NCBI GenBank assembly: GCA_029216955.1
Contig: JANAVB010009598.1
Coordinates: forward strand, 26,447,560 to 26,511,559
Direction of reading: 5' to 3'
Length of the DNA: 64,000 nt
DNA from: Iris pallida
Taxonomy: Eukaryota; Streptophyta; Magnoliopsida; Asparagales; Iridaceae
Shown here: positions 33,402 through 42,746 of the stretch, piece after piece
Position numbering within the stretch: the first letter of the stretch is position 1
Layout: each line of letters begins with the position of its first letter
Translations under genes and position numbers: made by a program
Notes under the pieces: generated by a model
The model's input: only the letters and a program-made list of their open reading frames with translations
Told to the model about the DNA's origin: nothing
Databases searched by the model: none

Positions 33402-35006
33402 TGTCACTACCACTTTTCTAGAGCAAGGATATTTTAGTCATTTCACATTTTGTGTATATATTTTTTATTTTAATAACGATGGTTGTATTTATTAGTAGAC
33501 TAGCTTATTCATTAGACATGGTGGACCCCATTTAATTTGACTTGACCAATAGGTTTGATTAATTAGACTCTAGTCATGGCTACGTTGAGTACAAGCATTA
33601 ATTAGAGCCAAACCACTTAGCCCCCTTAAGGACCTTCCTAATACTAAGCGTCATGAAGAGTTTAAGGCTTGACTAGTGTCTATTTAAACCCTACAAACCC
33701 TCAAATGGCATCCACTATTCCATTAGGGTTTTCACTCATTCCTTCATTCCATACTCTTCCAAATTGTCTCATCTTTCTTCCCTTTGTTGTGCCAAGGCTT
33801 AGGGAGCTCAAGAAGGCTTAGTGGAGGCTCTAGCAAGGATTTGAGAGCCCCTTCTTCATCAATCTTTCCCAAATTCGTGGAGCATTGTGTAGGCGTCTTT
33901 CTATATAGGTATAATCCTCTAAACTTTCATTTCCATGGTTAAATTTTATGCATTCATGTAGGAGACCCCTCCCATGACTAATAGGAAGTAGATTGAGGTC
34001 CTAATGAGTCCTATTGTGATGGCCACATAGGGTTTAGTGTCCATTTGTAGGAGACTACAAGTTTTGCCTACCAAGTGTTTGTCAAAATGACTAATAGGCT
34101 ATTCTAATTCTGTTTTTTCAGTTTTATATCTATGTTTTGCTTGTTTTGCTCTTGGGATGGGTATATATACATATATTAATAGGTATGGATACATACATGT
34201 TGATATGTGTATACACACACACACACATATATTTATATATATAGGTGACTGTTGAGAGGAGAGGGGAGGGGGCTTGGTTGCTCTGTTGATTCCTACTATT
34301 AGGGGTTCAGTAGCAGCAGGTAAATTCCAGTGGCAGGGGTCTAGCTTGGTCTGAGTTAGACTATGAGTGAGTGTGGTGCTTGGTGATGGAGAAGTATCTG
34401 TCATATGACAGTATAGGAATGGAGAGATTTGGGTGTACTGCCAAGCGTGCCCAGATTAGGCTCAGGTAGGGGGCTATTCATGTATCAAGACTTCAAGTAT
34501 CAGTTCATGTATCAGTTGAGTTTCCTATCTTATATTAGTAAGTATTAGTGTCCTATCTAGTATCCAATGAAGTGAGGGTTATGTGTGTATGTTTTCCCAT
34601 ATAATGAGAGGAGAGTTGGTATCAATTAGTGTATGTGAACATGAGCTTGATAGCTATATAGATAGGTCTATATAGGTGGATGGATAGGTAAGGGGTTTTG
34701 GATAGGTAGGAAGAGAATGAGGGTCGGGCAGGGTGCAGAGGATCTTGGCTTTAACTGCAGCAGGCCATTTGGCCATTAGCAGTGCCTTCCTGGCCACTTG
34801 AGGCTCCTGTAGAGAGCAAGAGCCACTGCTAGGAGACAGTAGTGGCAACAGGGGTTTAGCCAAGGCGATTTCTGCCTTATGTAGGCAGGAAGATTTAGAT
34901 TTGCAGCAGTCAGTGAGAGGTAAGGATTTAGAGTGTGAGTTAGTCAATGTATCAGTAAGGTATCTCAGTGTACCAGAAGTTAGTGTTAGAGTTAGTGTTA
35001 GTTGTT
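33402..35006 (+). mobile_element. LTR fragment related to the chromovirus-like LTRs, apparently split by the Tat element
   Basis: It begins TGTCACTACCACTTTTC. Its first part parallels the start of the LTRs at 50751/57015: an early GGATATTTTAGTCATTTCAC where those have GGGTAATTTTAAAATTTCG, then TTTTAATAACGATGG against TTTTAATAATGATAT. Both continue through ACCAATTAGCC/CCACTTAGCCCCC and a TCTTTCTTCCC leader. It stops at the inferred Tat LTR boundary, so it may be the left part of an LTR whose remainder is beyond the window. Microsatellite-like CACACA/TATATA occurs near 34210-34245. Confidence 0.4.
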
Positions 35007-35971
35007 TGTGAAAAACAAAAAGTGTTTTTATTACAAACTTTTTAAAGAATCGTACATAAGTACAATGAATTATGGGGAAGTACAACTGTAGGAGTCCGAT
35101 CTTGAATGACGACCGCTTTGTCCCTTTGACGAGGCGATTGTGGATGGAAGCAAGCTTGTCACTGTGTCTCGGAGCTTCCGTTGACGAGGAATCTTCTATA
35201 TGGCTCGACCGTGTAGAAGTATCGACAGAACTTCGGCTTCGATTAACGATTGAAGAACTTGCTCTTGAGAATTAATGATTGCAGAATATGGAAGTGCGAT
35301 GAGTGCTCAAACTATACCCCTCCTCTCTATGTCTGTATGTTGGGGGATTGGAGCTCTATTTATAGAGCCGAGAGATAACCATCTGACAGTTATCCAAAGT
35401 AGGCACCCTTTTTCTGGATAGGTGCCTAAGCTACTGGATGCCATTTTTAAGCATGGGTACCTTTGATATGTGGCTCCAATACGGAATAGGCATATGGTCG
35501 TGGCCAAGTGATGGGCACGTTATTCAGGGAATTCAGAGTAGTGCATCACGTTCAGCATGCATGGCAGATTAATACGCCATGTAGATTTGTAGATGTCAGC
35601 AAGGAACTGAATACTTTGAGAAAGGCACCCAAGGAAGTAGGCGCCTAGAAAAATTGAGCACCTAGTAGCAGTAGGCGCCTAAATGAGTCAGGACGCCTCA
35701 GAGAGATGGGCGCCTGAATGTATAAGGAGCCTAGGAGAACAGAACTCTTAAGAAACAATGGGCACTTAAGAGAGTTAGGCGTCTAAGAGTCATGGGACGC
35801 CTAAGAGTATTAGGCACCTAAGAGAGACATATTTTAAGCGCCTACAAGACCCCCTTCAAAGTTTTCAAACTTGGGTGCCCAAACGTTTGGAATACTTTGA
35901 ACGACGGCGCGCATTGAATGTTTGGTTCATTCCCACGATGAACCTATTTATTTGAAAGGTGCTCTTTTCCA
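35007..35971 (-). mobile_element. 3' LTR of the Tat element (about 965 bp)
   Basis: On the element strand the LTR would open TGGAAAAGAG after the purine tract AGGAAGAAGAGAGAAGG (polypurine tract complement at about 35979-35995) and close TTTTTCACA. A TATA box on that strand (CTCTATAAATAGAG at about 35348) lies mid-LTR, followed by a transcript end with TTTTTATT (AATAAA-like on the minus strand) near 35022. The segment 35617-35850 carries spaced GGCGCC/GCGCCTAAG motifs. Both ends are inferred from structure, not from a second LTR copy. Confidence 0.45.
35617..35850. repeat. Spaced GGCGCCTA-type repeats in the LTR U3
   Basis: Variants of AGGCGCCTA, GACGCCTAAG and GGCACCTAAG recur every 20-30 bp (about ten copies). 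The same word is the core of the larger array at 37085-37557 and has a counterpart (GCGCATAGG) in the related fragment near 20140-20420. Confidence 0.6.
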
Positions 35972-36070
35972 AAACGACCTTCTCTCTTCTTCCTCATTTT
36001 GAGCTTTTCTTTTAAATGTTACCCACCTTTTCATGGAGAATATGAGGTGCCGACGGGGATTAGTCTTGAC

Positions 36071-36079
36071 TATATATAT
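36071..36079 (+). promoter_or_regulatory. TATA-like box of antisense gene 1
   Basis: The sequence CTATATATATGGG lies about 70 bp upstream of the ATG at 36140, a normal distance for a plant TATA box plus short leader. Confidence 0.4.
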
Positions 36080-36139
36080 GGGAATGAGGCTTTTCCCCAG
36101 CCCTCATCCTCATATACTTTCATAGCATCCAAAAGAAAC

Positions 36140-36451
36140 ATGAAGAAGGAGAAAGAGACAAGCATCGACGTCGACGGCAAAGCTCTTGAAGAAAAGCCTA
36201 ATGCTACGCCTACGACTTACTTGTTGGAGGCTGACCCGTCTCTGAGAGTGGAGAATCTTCTAGACTACTTTGGCCTGACCCCAGAAGTCTTCGATCACTC
36301 AGGTGGTAGGCCATCATCTTCTTCTGAAAAGCGTGGCAATTCAGAACAAATGTAGGGATTCCTTCGCCTGATGCGCTGTTTGGGGATGCATAACATGAAA
36401 GAATTGGCTACTGCCCTTCATCAAACTGATGACAACGAGAAGAAGAAGTGA
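36140..36451 (+). pseudogene. Antisense gene 1 of the Tat element, one in-frame stop
   Basis: The frame starts at ATG 36140 (context AAACATGAAG) and runs 103 codons to TGA 36449-36451, broken only by a TAG at codon 72. The product is hydrophilic with the segment LRVENLLDYFGLTPEVFDHS, a serine-rich stretch, and an end MKELATALHQTDDNEKKK. A TATA-like CTATATATATGG lies about 70 bp upstream and an AATAAA about 90 bp downstream, both in the same direction and opposite to pol. The family is unknown. Coding-like composition on both sides of the stop suggests a once functional gene. Extra antisense ORFs at this position are known in Tat-lineage elements. Confidence 0.45.
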
Positions 36452-36541
36452 TGAAATATGAAAGCGTCTCATTTATCTCTCTCTCTTTCTCTGAATGGCC
36501 ATGGCACCAATTTATCTGTAGGGGCCTGACCTTTATAAAAA

Positions 36542-36547
36542 AATAAA
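36542..36547 (+). terminator. AATAAA signal after antisense gene 1
   Basis: AATAAA lies in an A-rich stretch about 90 bp after the stop at 36451, consistent with 3' end formation before the second antisense promoter at 36782. Confidence 0.35.
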
Positions 36548-36781
36548 AAGTTTGTTTTATCTTATTTCTGTCGCCCTTTGTTTTTACTTTTATTGTGTGA
36601 CTGTTGATACAAATAAGCGCTAACTGCTGGTTCGAGTGGATGACACCAAATCTGACTGATTCAATATCTAGTCTTTTCTGCGAGACACGTGGCAATTCCT
36701 ATGTGATTTTAAATCTTTTACGTTTTATCTTTCCCGAAATATGAGCCTAGGGAAGGATATGTCGTTTCAGCTTCAACTGCT

Positions 36782-36787
36782 TATAAA
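36782..36787 (+). promoter_or_regulatory. TATA box of antisense gene 2
   Basis: TATAAA in the context CTGCTTATAAATGGC, 83 bp upstream of the ATG at 36865, followed by a CT-rich leader with CTCTCATCTTCC. Confidence 0.5.
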
Positions 36788-37084
36788 TGGCTGCAAGGAG
36801 AGAAAGAAAGAGTCTATTGTACTCTCATCTTCCAAACTCCTCTACCGTTCTTTTTTCTCCGACGATGGGTCTCCGCAGGATCTTGGTTGTCGAGAAGGAT
36901 CATGCACTTATGAGCTTCTCTATGCCACCATATCGTGCTGCCGTCCCAACACATGCCACTTCGTCGAGGATTAGGCTGCTGTGAGCATTATCGACGACCA
37001 TCGATATGTGTGATCTTGACAGTAAGTTTTTAGGAGACGAATACAGTAGCCTTTAATCGTGAGCACTGTCTTTAAAGAAGGAGG

Positions 37085-37557
37085 TGCTTGTTTGAGCGCA
37101 TGAAGGCGCCTAAATATGAGCACCTGTCTGCTTGTCGAAGACGAGCACCCAAATTCGAGATGGAGGCGCCTGTGAAAGGAATGCGTCTGACTTCGAGAAG
37201 GAGGCGCCCGTTTGAAGGCGAGCGCTTGACTTTGAGAAGGAGGTGCTTGTTGAAGGCAAGCGCCTGACTTCGAGAAGGGGGTGCTTATTGAAGGCAAGCG
37301 TCTGACTTCGAGAAGGGGTGCCTGTTGAAGATGGGCGCCTAACTTTCGAGAAGAAGGCGCTTGTTGAAGATAAGCGCCTGACTTTGAGAAGGGGTGCCTG
37401 TTGAAGATGGGCGCCTAACTTTTGAGAAGAGGCGCTTATTGAAGGCAAGCACCTGACTTTGAGAAGGGGCGCCTGTTGAAGATGGGCACCTAACTTTTGA
37501 GAAGAAGGCGCCTGTTGAAGATGGGCGCCTAACTTTTGAGAAGAAGGCGCCTGTTGA
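37085..37557. repeat. GGCGCC-containing tandem array in intron 1 of antisense gene 2
   Basis: About a dozen units of 34-40 bp alternate between a GAGAAGAAGGCGCCTGTTGAA form and a GATGGGCGCCTAACTTT form, making a composite period of about 70 bp. The last units (37490-37557) are nearly identical, the left ones more diverged, which suggests recent growth at the right side. GGCGCC is palindromic. The array has open frames on the minus strand that are repeat artefacts. Confidence 0.8.
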
Positions 37558-37760
37558 ATATATCCATCTAATTAATTTGCTAACTTCCTCCCTTTTAATA
37601 CTTTGCAGGGAACCAGTTGGCAAGTTTCCCCAGAATCGCTGTCGAAGATTTTTGATGCTGTTAAGATGAATTGATCTGACACACACATTAGACAGCCTAG
37701 AACTCCCCATGTTTCAGAAGGACCTCCCTCAGATGGTAGGAAGGGCCTTTATACATGGAG

Positions 37761-38108
37761 AGTTGGATGGTGGAGTGAACTCTAACCCGAGTATTTGGGT
37801 AGAAGAGTTCCTTTGACGGTAGAATTAGAAATCGTATCACAAGAGTGAACGTATTCCTACCTTTGGTGGAAAGCCGTCATTCTGTCTCCATTTTCTCTCT
37901 CGCCTTTCTGAGAGAGAAGACCAGGAGTGATTCCAGTTGGATGGTGGAGTGAACTCTAACCCGAGTATTTGGGTAGAAGAGTTCCTTTGACGGCAGAATT
38001 AGAAATCGTATCACAAGAGTGAACGTATTCCTACCTTTGGTGGAAAGCCGTCATTCTGCCTCCATTTTCTCTCTCGCCTTTCTGAGAGAGAAGACCAGGA
38101 GTGATTCC
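37761..38108. repeat. 174-bp tandem duplication spanning an exon 2 end and splice donor
   Basis: AGTTGGATGGTGGAGTGAAC starts at 37761 and again at 37935. The units are almost identical (single differences such as GACGGT/GACGGC). The unit contains the end of exon 2 and its donor TTTGG|GTAGAAG, so the gene has two copies of the donor (37799 and 37973). Confidence 0.9.
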
Positions 38109-39269
38109 ATTGCCCTGCCTACCACTGAGGGTCGGGACAACAAGGAATTGCTACCAACAACACGACCAGATGGCGAAAATCTAAAGATGTAATAGATTTC
38201 CATTAGGTCTTTGTTGTTACATTAGAATAAAAATGCAAGATGTAATAGATTTCCATTAAAAAGTAAACATCCTTTTGTAGAGAAAAAGTGAAATAAAGGA
38301 TGATTTTTGAAAGGAATATTTATGGTTTTGTGGAGATACGTCACTAGGACTTTGTATTTTTGTACCCATATGGATATTCATAACTTGAACAGTAAGTAGA
38401 ACTTTTGATGTATGTCTGAATTTATCATTGAAATAACATTTATTTGTTATATGAACCAGATGAGAAAAGAGTATCGTCTGTTAAGTATGCTTATCAGAGG
38501 TGTTTATGGACGTGATAAGAACTTATATAAACGATTCATTCTCATGAGAACACATAATCAAGAAAATGTTTCCAAAGAAAAATAGGCGGAAATAAAGTTT
38601 CAGAGGTATGATGGACATGAACTTTATCATGGCGATCGGTCATAAGATCCTTTCTAAAGCAACTGGGCTTTTTAAAAGGGGATGATGTTTGATGATGGAA
38701 TGTTTATGTAGTGACTTTCCACGAGAGAGTTTGAATTGTATTCCGCTGGAGAATTTATTGTGAGATACTTGTTGACCGGTGGGTCGATTCACAAGGTGAA
38801 TAAATTCGATGAATGACTGAACGATCACATCTTTTCAAGGGGAAATCGTTTCGGTTCTCACGATAGACTATTTGATCTTTCTGCCTATAAAAAATATGTT
38901 ACTTTTGTAGATGCTGCCAACACCTGCCCCTTTGGTACAAATGGCTTCTGAAGATGTACCCAAGGAGACTGACGTCATCTTGGAGATTGAGATTGCCAAG
39001 GATGCTTGTTCTGATGAGCCTTCGTTGCCCATTCAGAAAGAGGCGGAGGAAGGCTCGACTCCTCCTGGACCAAAACAGGACGTTCTTGCTAGACTTGGAG
39101 CCTGGAAGTACTGCTGAAGAAGAAGCTCTGAGAAAGGCTGCCTGCGAACTGTTGGTGTCGTCTGACAATAATATTTACGACCTTCTTAAGAATTATGTCT
39201 TTAATCAAGAGGGCTCCGGTTCTTGTTCCTCTCCTTGATTTTATGTATCTCCTTCTATTTTGGCTATGC

Positions 39270-39275
39270 AATAAA
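39270..39275 (+). terminator. AATAAA signal of antisense gene 2
   Basis: AATAAA lies 32 bp after the stop at 39238. The stop codon of the convergent pol (39332-39334) is only about 60 bp further right, so the two transcripts would be tail to tail. Confidence 0.45.
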
Positions 39276-39331
39276 AGGAGTTTTATTTACATTCTGTATT
39301 GAAATACTTTGTTCATGATGTCTCTTTGTAT

Positions 39332-40674
39332 TCATACATAGTATTTCTTGAGAAATTTGCCATTGATGGGCATCATCGCCACTCGATCGTCTATCCCGGT
39401 CAATTGGTAAGCTCCGTTTGAGAAAACTTTGCTTACAACATAGGGACCTTTCCACTTTTCTTCGAATTTGTCCTTGCTCATATGTGTCATAGTCATAAGA
39501 AGTCTGACAGTAAGGACTAATTCACGTTTTTGGAATGCTCGTACTTTGACCTTTCGGTTGAAAGCTTAGGAGATACGGGCTTGATATAGCTTAATATGTT
39601 GTTGAGCTAGTAACCGTTTCTCGTCCAGCGCTTCAAGCTCCTGAAGTCGAAGACGATCATTGTTCTCGGTCGTGAGTTCATTAGTAATTACAATTCTCAG
39701 GAATGGAATTTAAATTTCCAATGGTAATACAGCTTCACACCCATACACCAAGGAAAAAGGTGTACAACGGTAGGATTGCGCACGGTAGTACGATAAGCCC
39801 ATAGACATTCTTCGAGCTTCTCACTTCAGTTACTTTTGTTAATAGAAATAAACTTTTTGAGAAATTTAATGATGGTCTTGTTGAATGCCTTAGCCAAGCC
39901 ATTAGCTGCAGGATTATCGGCCGTGGAAGTGACATTATCGATTTTGTTGTCATCGTAAAACCGAGTAAACTTCTGGCTGATGAACTGTGGTCCATTATCA
40001 TGAATGATTCACCGAGGGACACCGAATCTGTATATTACATGATGTTTGATGAAGTTGATGACGCTACTGGTCTTAACTTCGGCCAAAGGTATAGCTTCAG
40101 CCCACTTCGAGAAGTAATCGGTTATAGCCAGTATAAATCGATGTCCTCTAGATGATGGTGGATTAATAGGACCAATGACATCCATGTCCCAAGCTTCAAA
40201 GGGCCATGATGCAGCAGTCGAATGGAGAAATTCCGATGGTTGATGAATGAAGTCTGCATGGATTTGACAAGCTCGGTATTTCCTTACATATTTAATAGCA
40301 TCTGATACCATAGTGGGCCAGTAGTAACCCATACGTCGGATACGATCTTGTAGCTTAGGACCGGGCTGATGTGCTCCACAAATACCATCGTGAGCCTCAC
40401 GTAGTATTTGCTTTGCTTCGTCTCCCGCCAAACAACGTAGGACTAGACCATCAAACGTTCGCCGATAGAGAGTCTTGGTGGTATGATTGTAATAGAATCG
40501 GAGCGATCGATGATGGATAGTTGTAGCTTCTTTAGGATCTTCAAGTAAGATGTCATGTACCACAAAGTCAATGAAAGGAGCTCTCCAGTCTTCACTGATG
40601 GCATTGATTTTTGTTGAATTGCTGAATTCAATGTTGGAATTATTCTCGATATAATTCTCTGTTAGTGACAACAA
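39332..40674 (-). pseudogene. Tat element integrase, frameshifted and with the catalytic Glu replaced
   Basis: Reading leftward from 40674: the H2C2-type zinc-binding segment (LREAHDGICGAHQPG, YRACQIHAD), the core with the first Asp in WDMDVIGPINPP, then after a frameshift near 40015 the second Asp in IISDNGPQF. The segment ANGLAKAFNKTI follows, where family members have ANGQAEA; the third acidic residue is therefore Lys. The C-terminal part KFEEKWKGPYVVSKVF with GAYQL and the end KFLKKYYV is intact and stops at 39332. The enzyme inserts element DNA into the genome; this copy could not. Confidence 0.75.
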
Positions 40675-40689
40675 CCATCTGCTGTTTTC

Positions 40690-41473
40690 CGACTAAAATT
40701 GATAATACTGTAGCAAGATTAGCTAGTGCATCAGCTTTTGTATTTTATGCTCGCCGTACATGCTCAATGAAGAAGCCTTTGAATGATGTAGCCATTCTAA
40801 CTGCTGCCTCATGATATGGGATAAGATCTTGATGTCGAACTTCATACGTTCCTCTGACCTGATTGACGATCAGTTTAGAGTCTCCGTAAACCTCAAGATA
40901 TTCAATATCCAGTTATTTAGCTAGTTGGAGACCAATGAGCAAATTATTGTAATCTGCCACGTTGTTAGAGCATGATTCGTTTAGAGAATAAGCTCTTTGA
41001 ATAGCCAATCCATCGGATGATACGAGGACAATTCCAACTCCAGCGATGATGGTGCCTTTGGGTCCGATTTTGGATGCTCCATCAAAAAATAGATGCCAAG
41101 TAAGAAATTCTTCAGAAATCATGTTAGATTCCAGGATTTTATTAAGAATTTCATCATAGAGTTTAGACGTCTCAGGAATTGGATGAGCCGCTAGGAAGTC
41201 AGCAAGGGCTTGACCCTTAACAGACTTTTGGAGAACATACACCATATCGTACTGTGCTAATAATATGGCCCATGTAGCGAGCCTGGAATTGAGCGTACTG
41301 GGCTTCCTCATCAAAACTCGGAGAGGGTTGACTCAGGAGATGACATAAATGGTTTGGCCTGTGATATAATGTCGTGTCTTTTGAACAACGAACATCAAGG
41401 CTAAACATTCTTTTTCTACCAGACTATAACGATGTTCAGCTTCGATCTTCGTGCGTCTAAGATAATAGATAGC
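40690..41473 (-). pseudogene. Tat element RNase H and second, archaeal-type RNase H
   Basis: Beyond an in-frame stop right after GHE (41474), the classical RNase H tail continues in the frame (AIYYL, RYSLVEKECLALMFVV, TRHYITGQTI). A spacer with STLNSRLATWAILLAQYDM leads to a second RNase H fold: WHLFFDGASKIG, GVGIVLVSSDG, NNVADYNNLLIGLQLA (usually NEAEYEALIAGL). The double RNase H is the mark of the Tat lineage. Frame breaks interrupt the connection to integrase. Confidence 0.7.
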
Positions 41474-42746
41474 TTACTCATGACCCTCTTTATTCTTCTG
41501 GGCTAGTAATGCACCCATTGAATGATCCATTACTCGAACATACATCAGAAAGGGTATTCCTGAGACTGGAGGCACTAGAACTGGAGGGTTCATCAAGTAC
41601 TGCTTTATGTCTTCAAATGCTTGCTGGCATTCTTCAGCCCAAATAAAAGACACACCTTTCTTCATGAGTTGAGTGAACGATCTGTAGCATCCAGACAGAT
41701 TCAAAATGAATCTCCTGATATAGGCAAGTCGACCCTGGAATCCTCGTAACTCTTTTAGGTTGCGTGGAGGACGCATCTTTTGAATGGCTTTAATTTTTTT
41801 GGGATCAACGTGTATACCTTTAGAGGTAATGATGAATCCAAGAAATTTGCCATTAGAGACTCCCAGGAATGACTTGGTGAGATTCATCTTGAGTTGATGT
41901 TGGCGCATTAGATCGAAGATAGTTCTCAAGTCTTGGATGTGGTCTTCCTTTAGACGACCTTTGACAACAATATCATCGACATAGCATTCAACTGTCTTCC
42001 GTAAATGATCACGAAAGATAGTACTCATAGCCCGCTGATAAGTTGCACTAGCGTTCTTAAGACCGAATGGCATAACAGTATAGTAATAGACTCCCAAAGT
42101 AGTACGGAAAGATGTATATTTCTCATCTTTTGGATGCATCTTGATTTGATTGTATTTTGAGAATCCATCCATAAAAGACATTCGTTCAAATTCGCAAGTA
42201 TTGTCGATCATGACATCAGTGATCGGAAGAGGAAACTCATTATTGGGACAAGCGTCATTGAGGTCTCTAAAGTCAATACAGACTCTGACTTTCCCTATTT
42301 TCTTCATAACTGGGACAATATTAGCGACCCAGTTGGGATATTGTTCTTTTCTAACAAAGCCACAAGAGATAAGCTTCTTGACTTCAGTTTCTATTTCATT
42401 CATCATGTCAAGTCGGAATCGACGTTGTTGTTGTTTGACCGACTTTGCATTGGGCAAGATGTTGAGCCTGTGGGTAGCAATCTGAGGATGCAGTCCCGAC
42501 ATATCCTCATAACTCCAGCCGAAGACGTCAATGTATTCCCGAATAAGCTGAATTAATTCTTGTGTTATCCGCTTCTGGAAGACTCTTGCTGATGAAGATA
42601 GGTCTTGGCGAGCCTTCTTCTCCAATATCGACCTGAATTAATTGATCTTTAGTAGGTGGTTCTCGTTGTTCGAAACGAAGTTCCCACTGAGTGTCCATCC
42701 TTTGTGCCCAAGGGTCTACTTCAGGAGTTTCCTCAAAGTCATCCTC
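41474..42746 (-). pseudogene. Tat element reverse transcriptase
   Basis: The longest part (41474-42625) contains GWSYEDMSGLHPQIATHRL, VRVCIDFRDLNDACPNNEFP, MPFGLKNASATYQRAM and the catalytic ECYVDDIVVKG, followed by the thumb/connection (LKELRGFQGRLAYIRRFI) and the start of RNase H (LMYVRVMDHSMGALLAQKN). Upstream, PRPIFISKSL is in another frame, showing a frameshift near 42580. The acidic linker (DDFEETPEVDPWAQRM) is broken by the solo LTR at 42746 and resumes at 45802. Confidence 0.85.

Larger units (their letters stand above)
36865..39238 (+). pseudogene. Antisense gene 2 of the Tat element: three exons, disrupted
   Basis: Exon 1 is 36865-36980 (MGLRRILVVEKDHALMSFSM...), exon 2 is 37609-37798 and exon 3 is 38911-39238. 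Junctions are CTGCT|GTGAGC, CTAAC..TTTGCAG|GGAACC, TTTGG|GTAGAAG and TTTTGTAG|ATGCTG; the phase carries through both joins (phase 2, then phase 0). The frame is broken only by one TGA in exon 2 (after RRFLMLLR) and one frameshift near 39070-39100 in exon 3. After the shift, EEEALRKAACELLVSSDNN and DLLKNYVF lead to the stop at 39238. Exon 2 has MFQKDLPQMVGRAFIHGELD. The product would be small and acidic near its end. The family is not recognised. It lies in antisense to the element, between integrase and LTR, convergent with pol. Confidence 0.5.

Noticed and set aside
36971..37710. Minus-strand Ser/Pro-rich repetitive frames over the GGCGCC array
   Set aside because: The repetitive protein text simply translates the DNA repeat; unit lengths vary and do not keep one frame.
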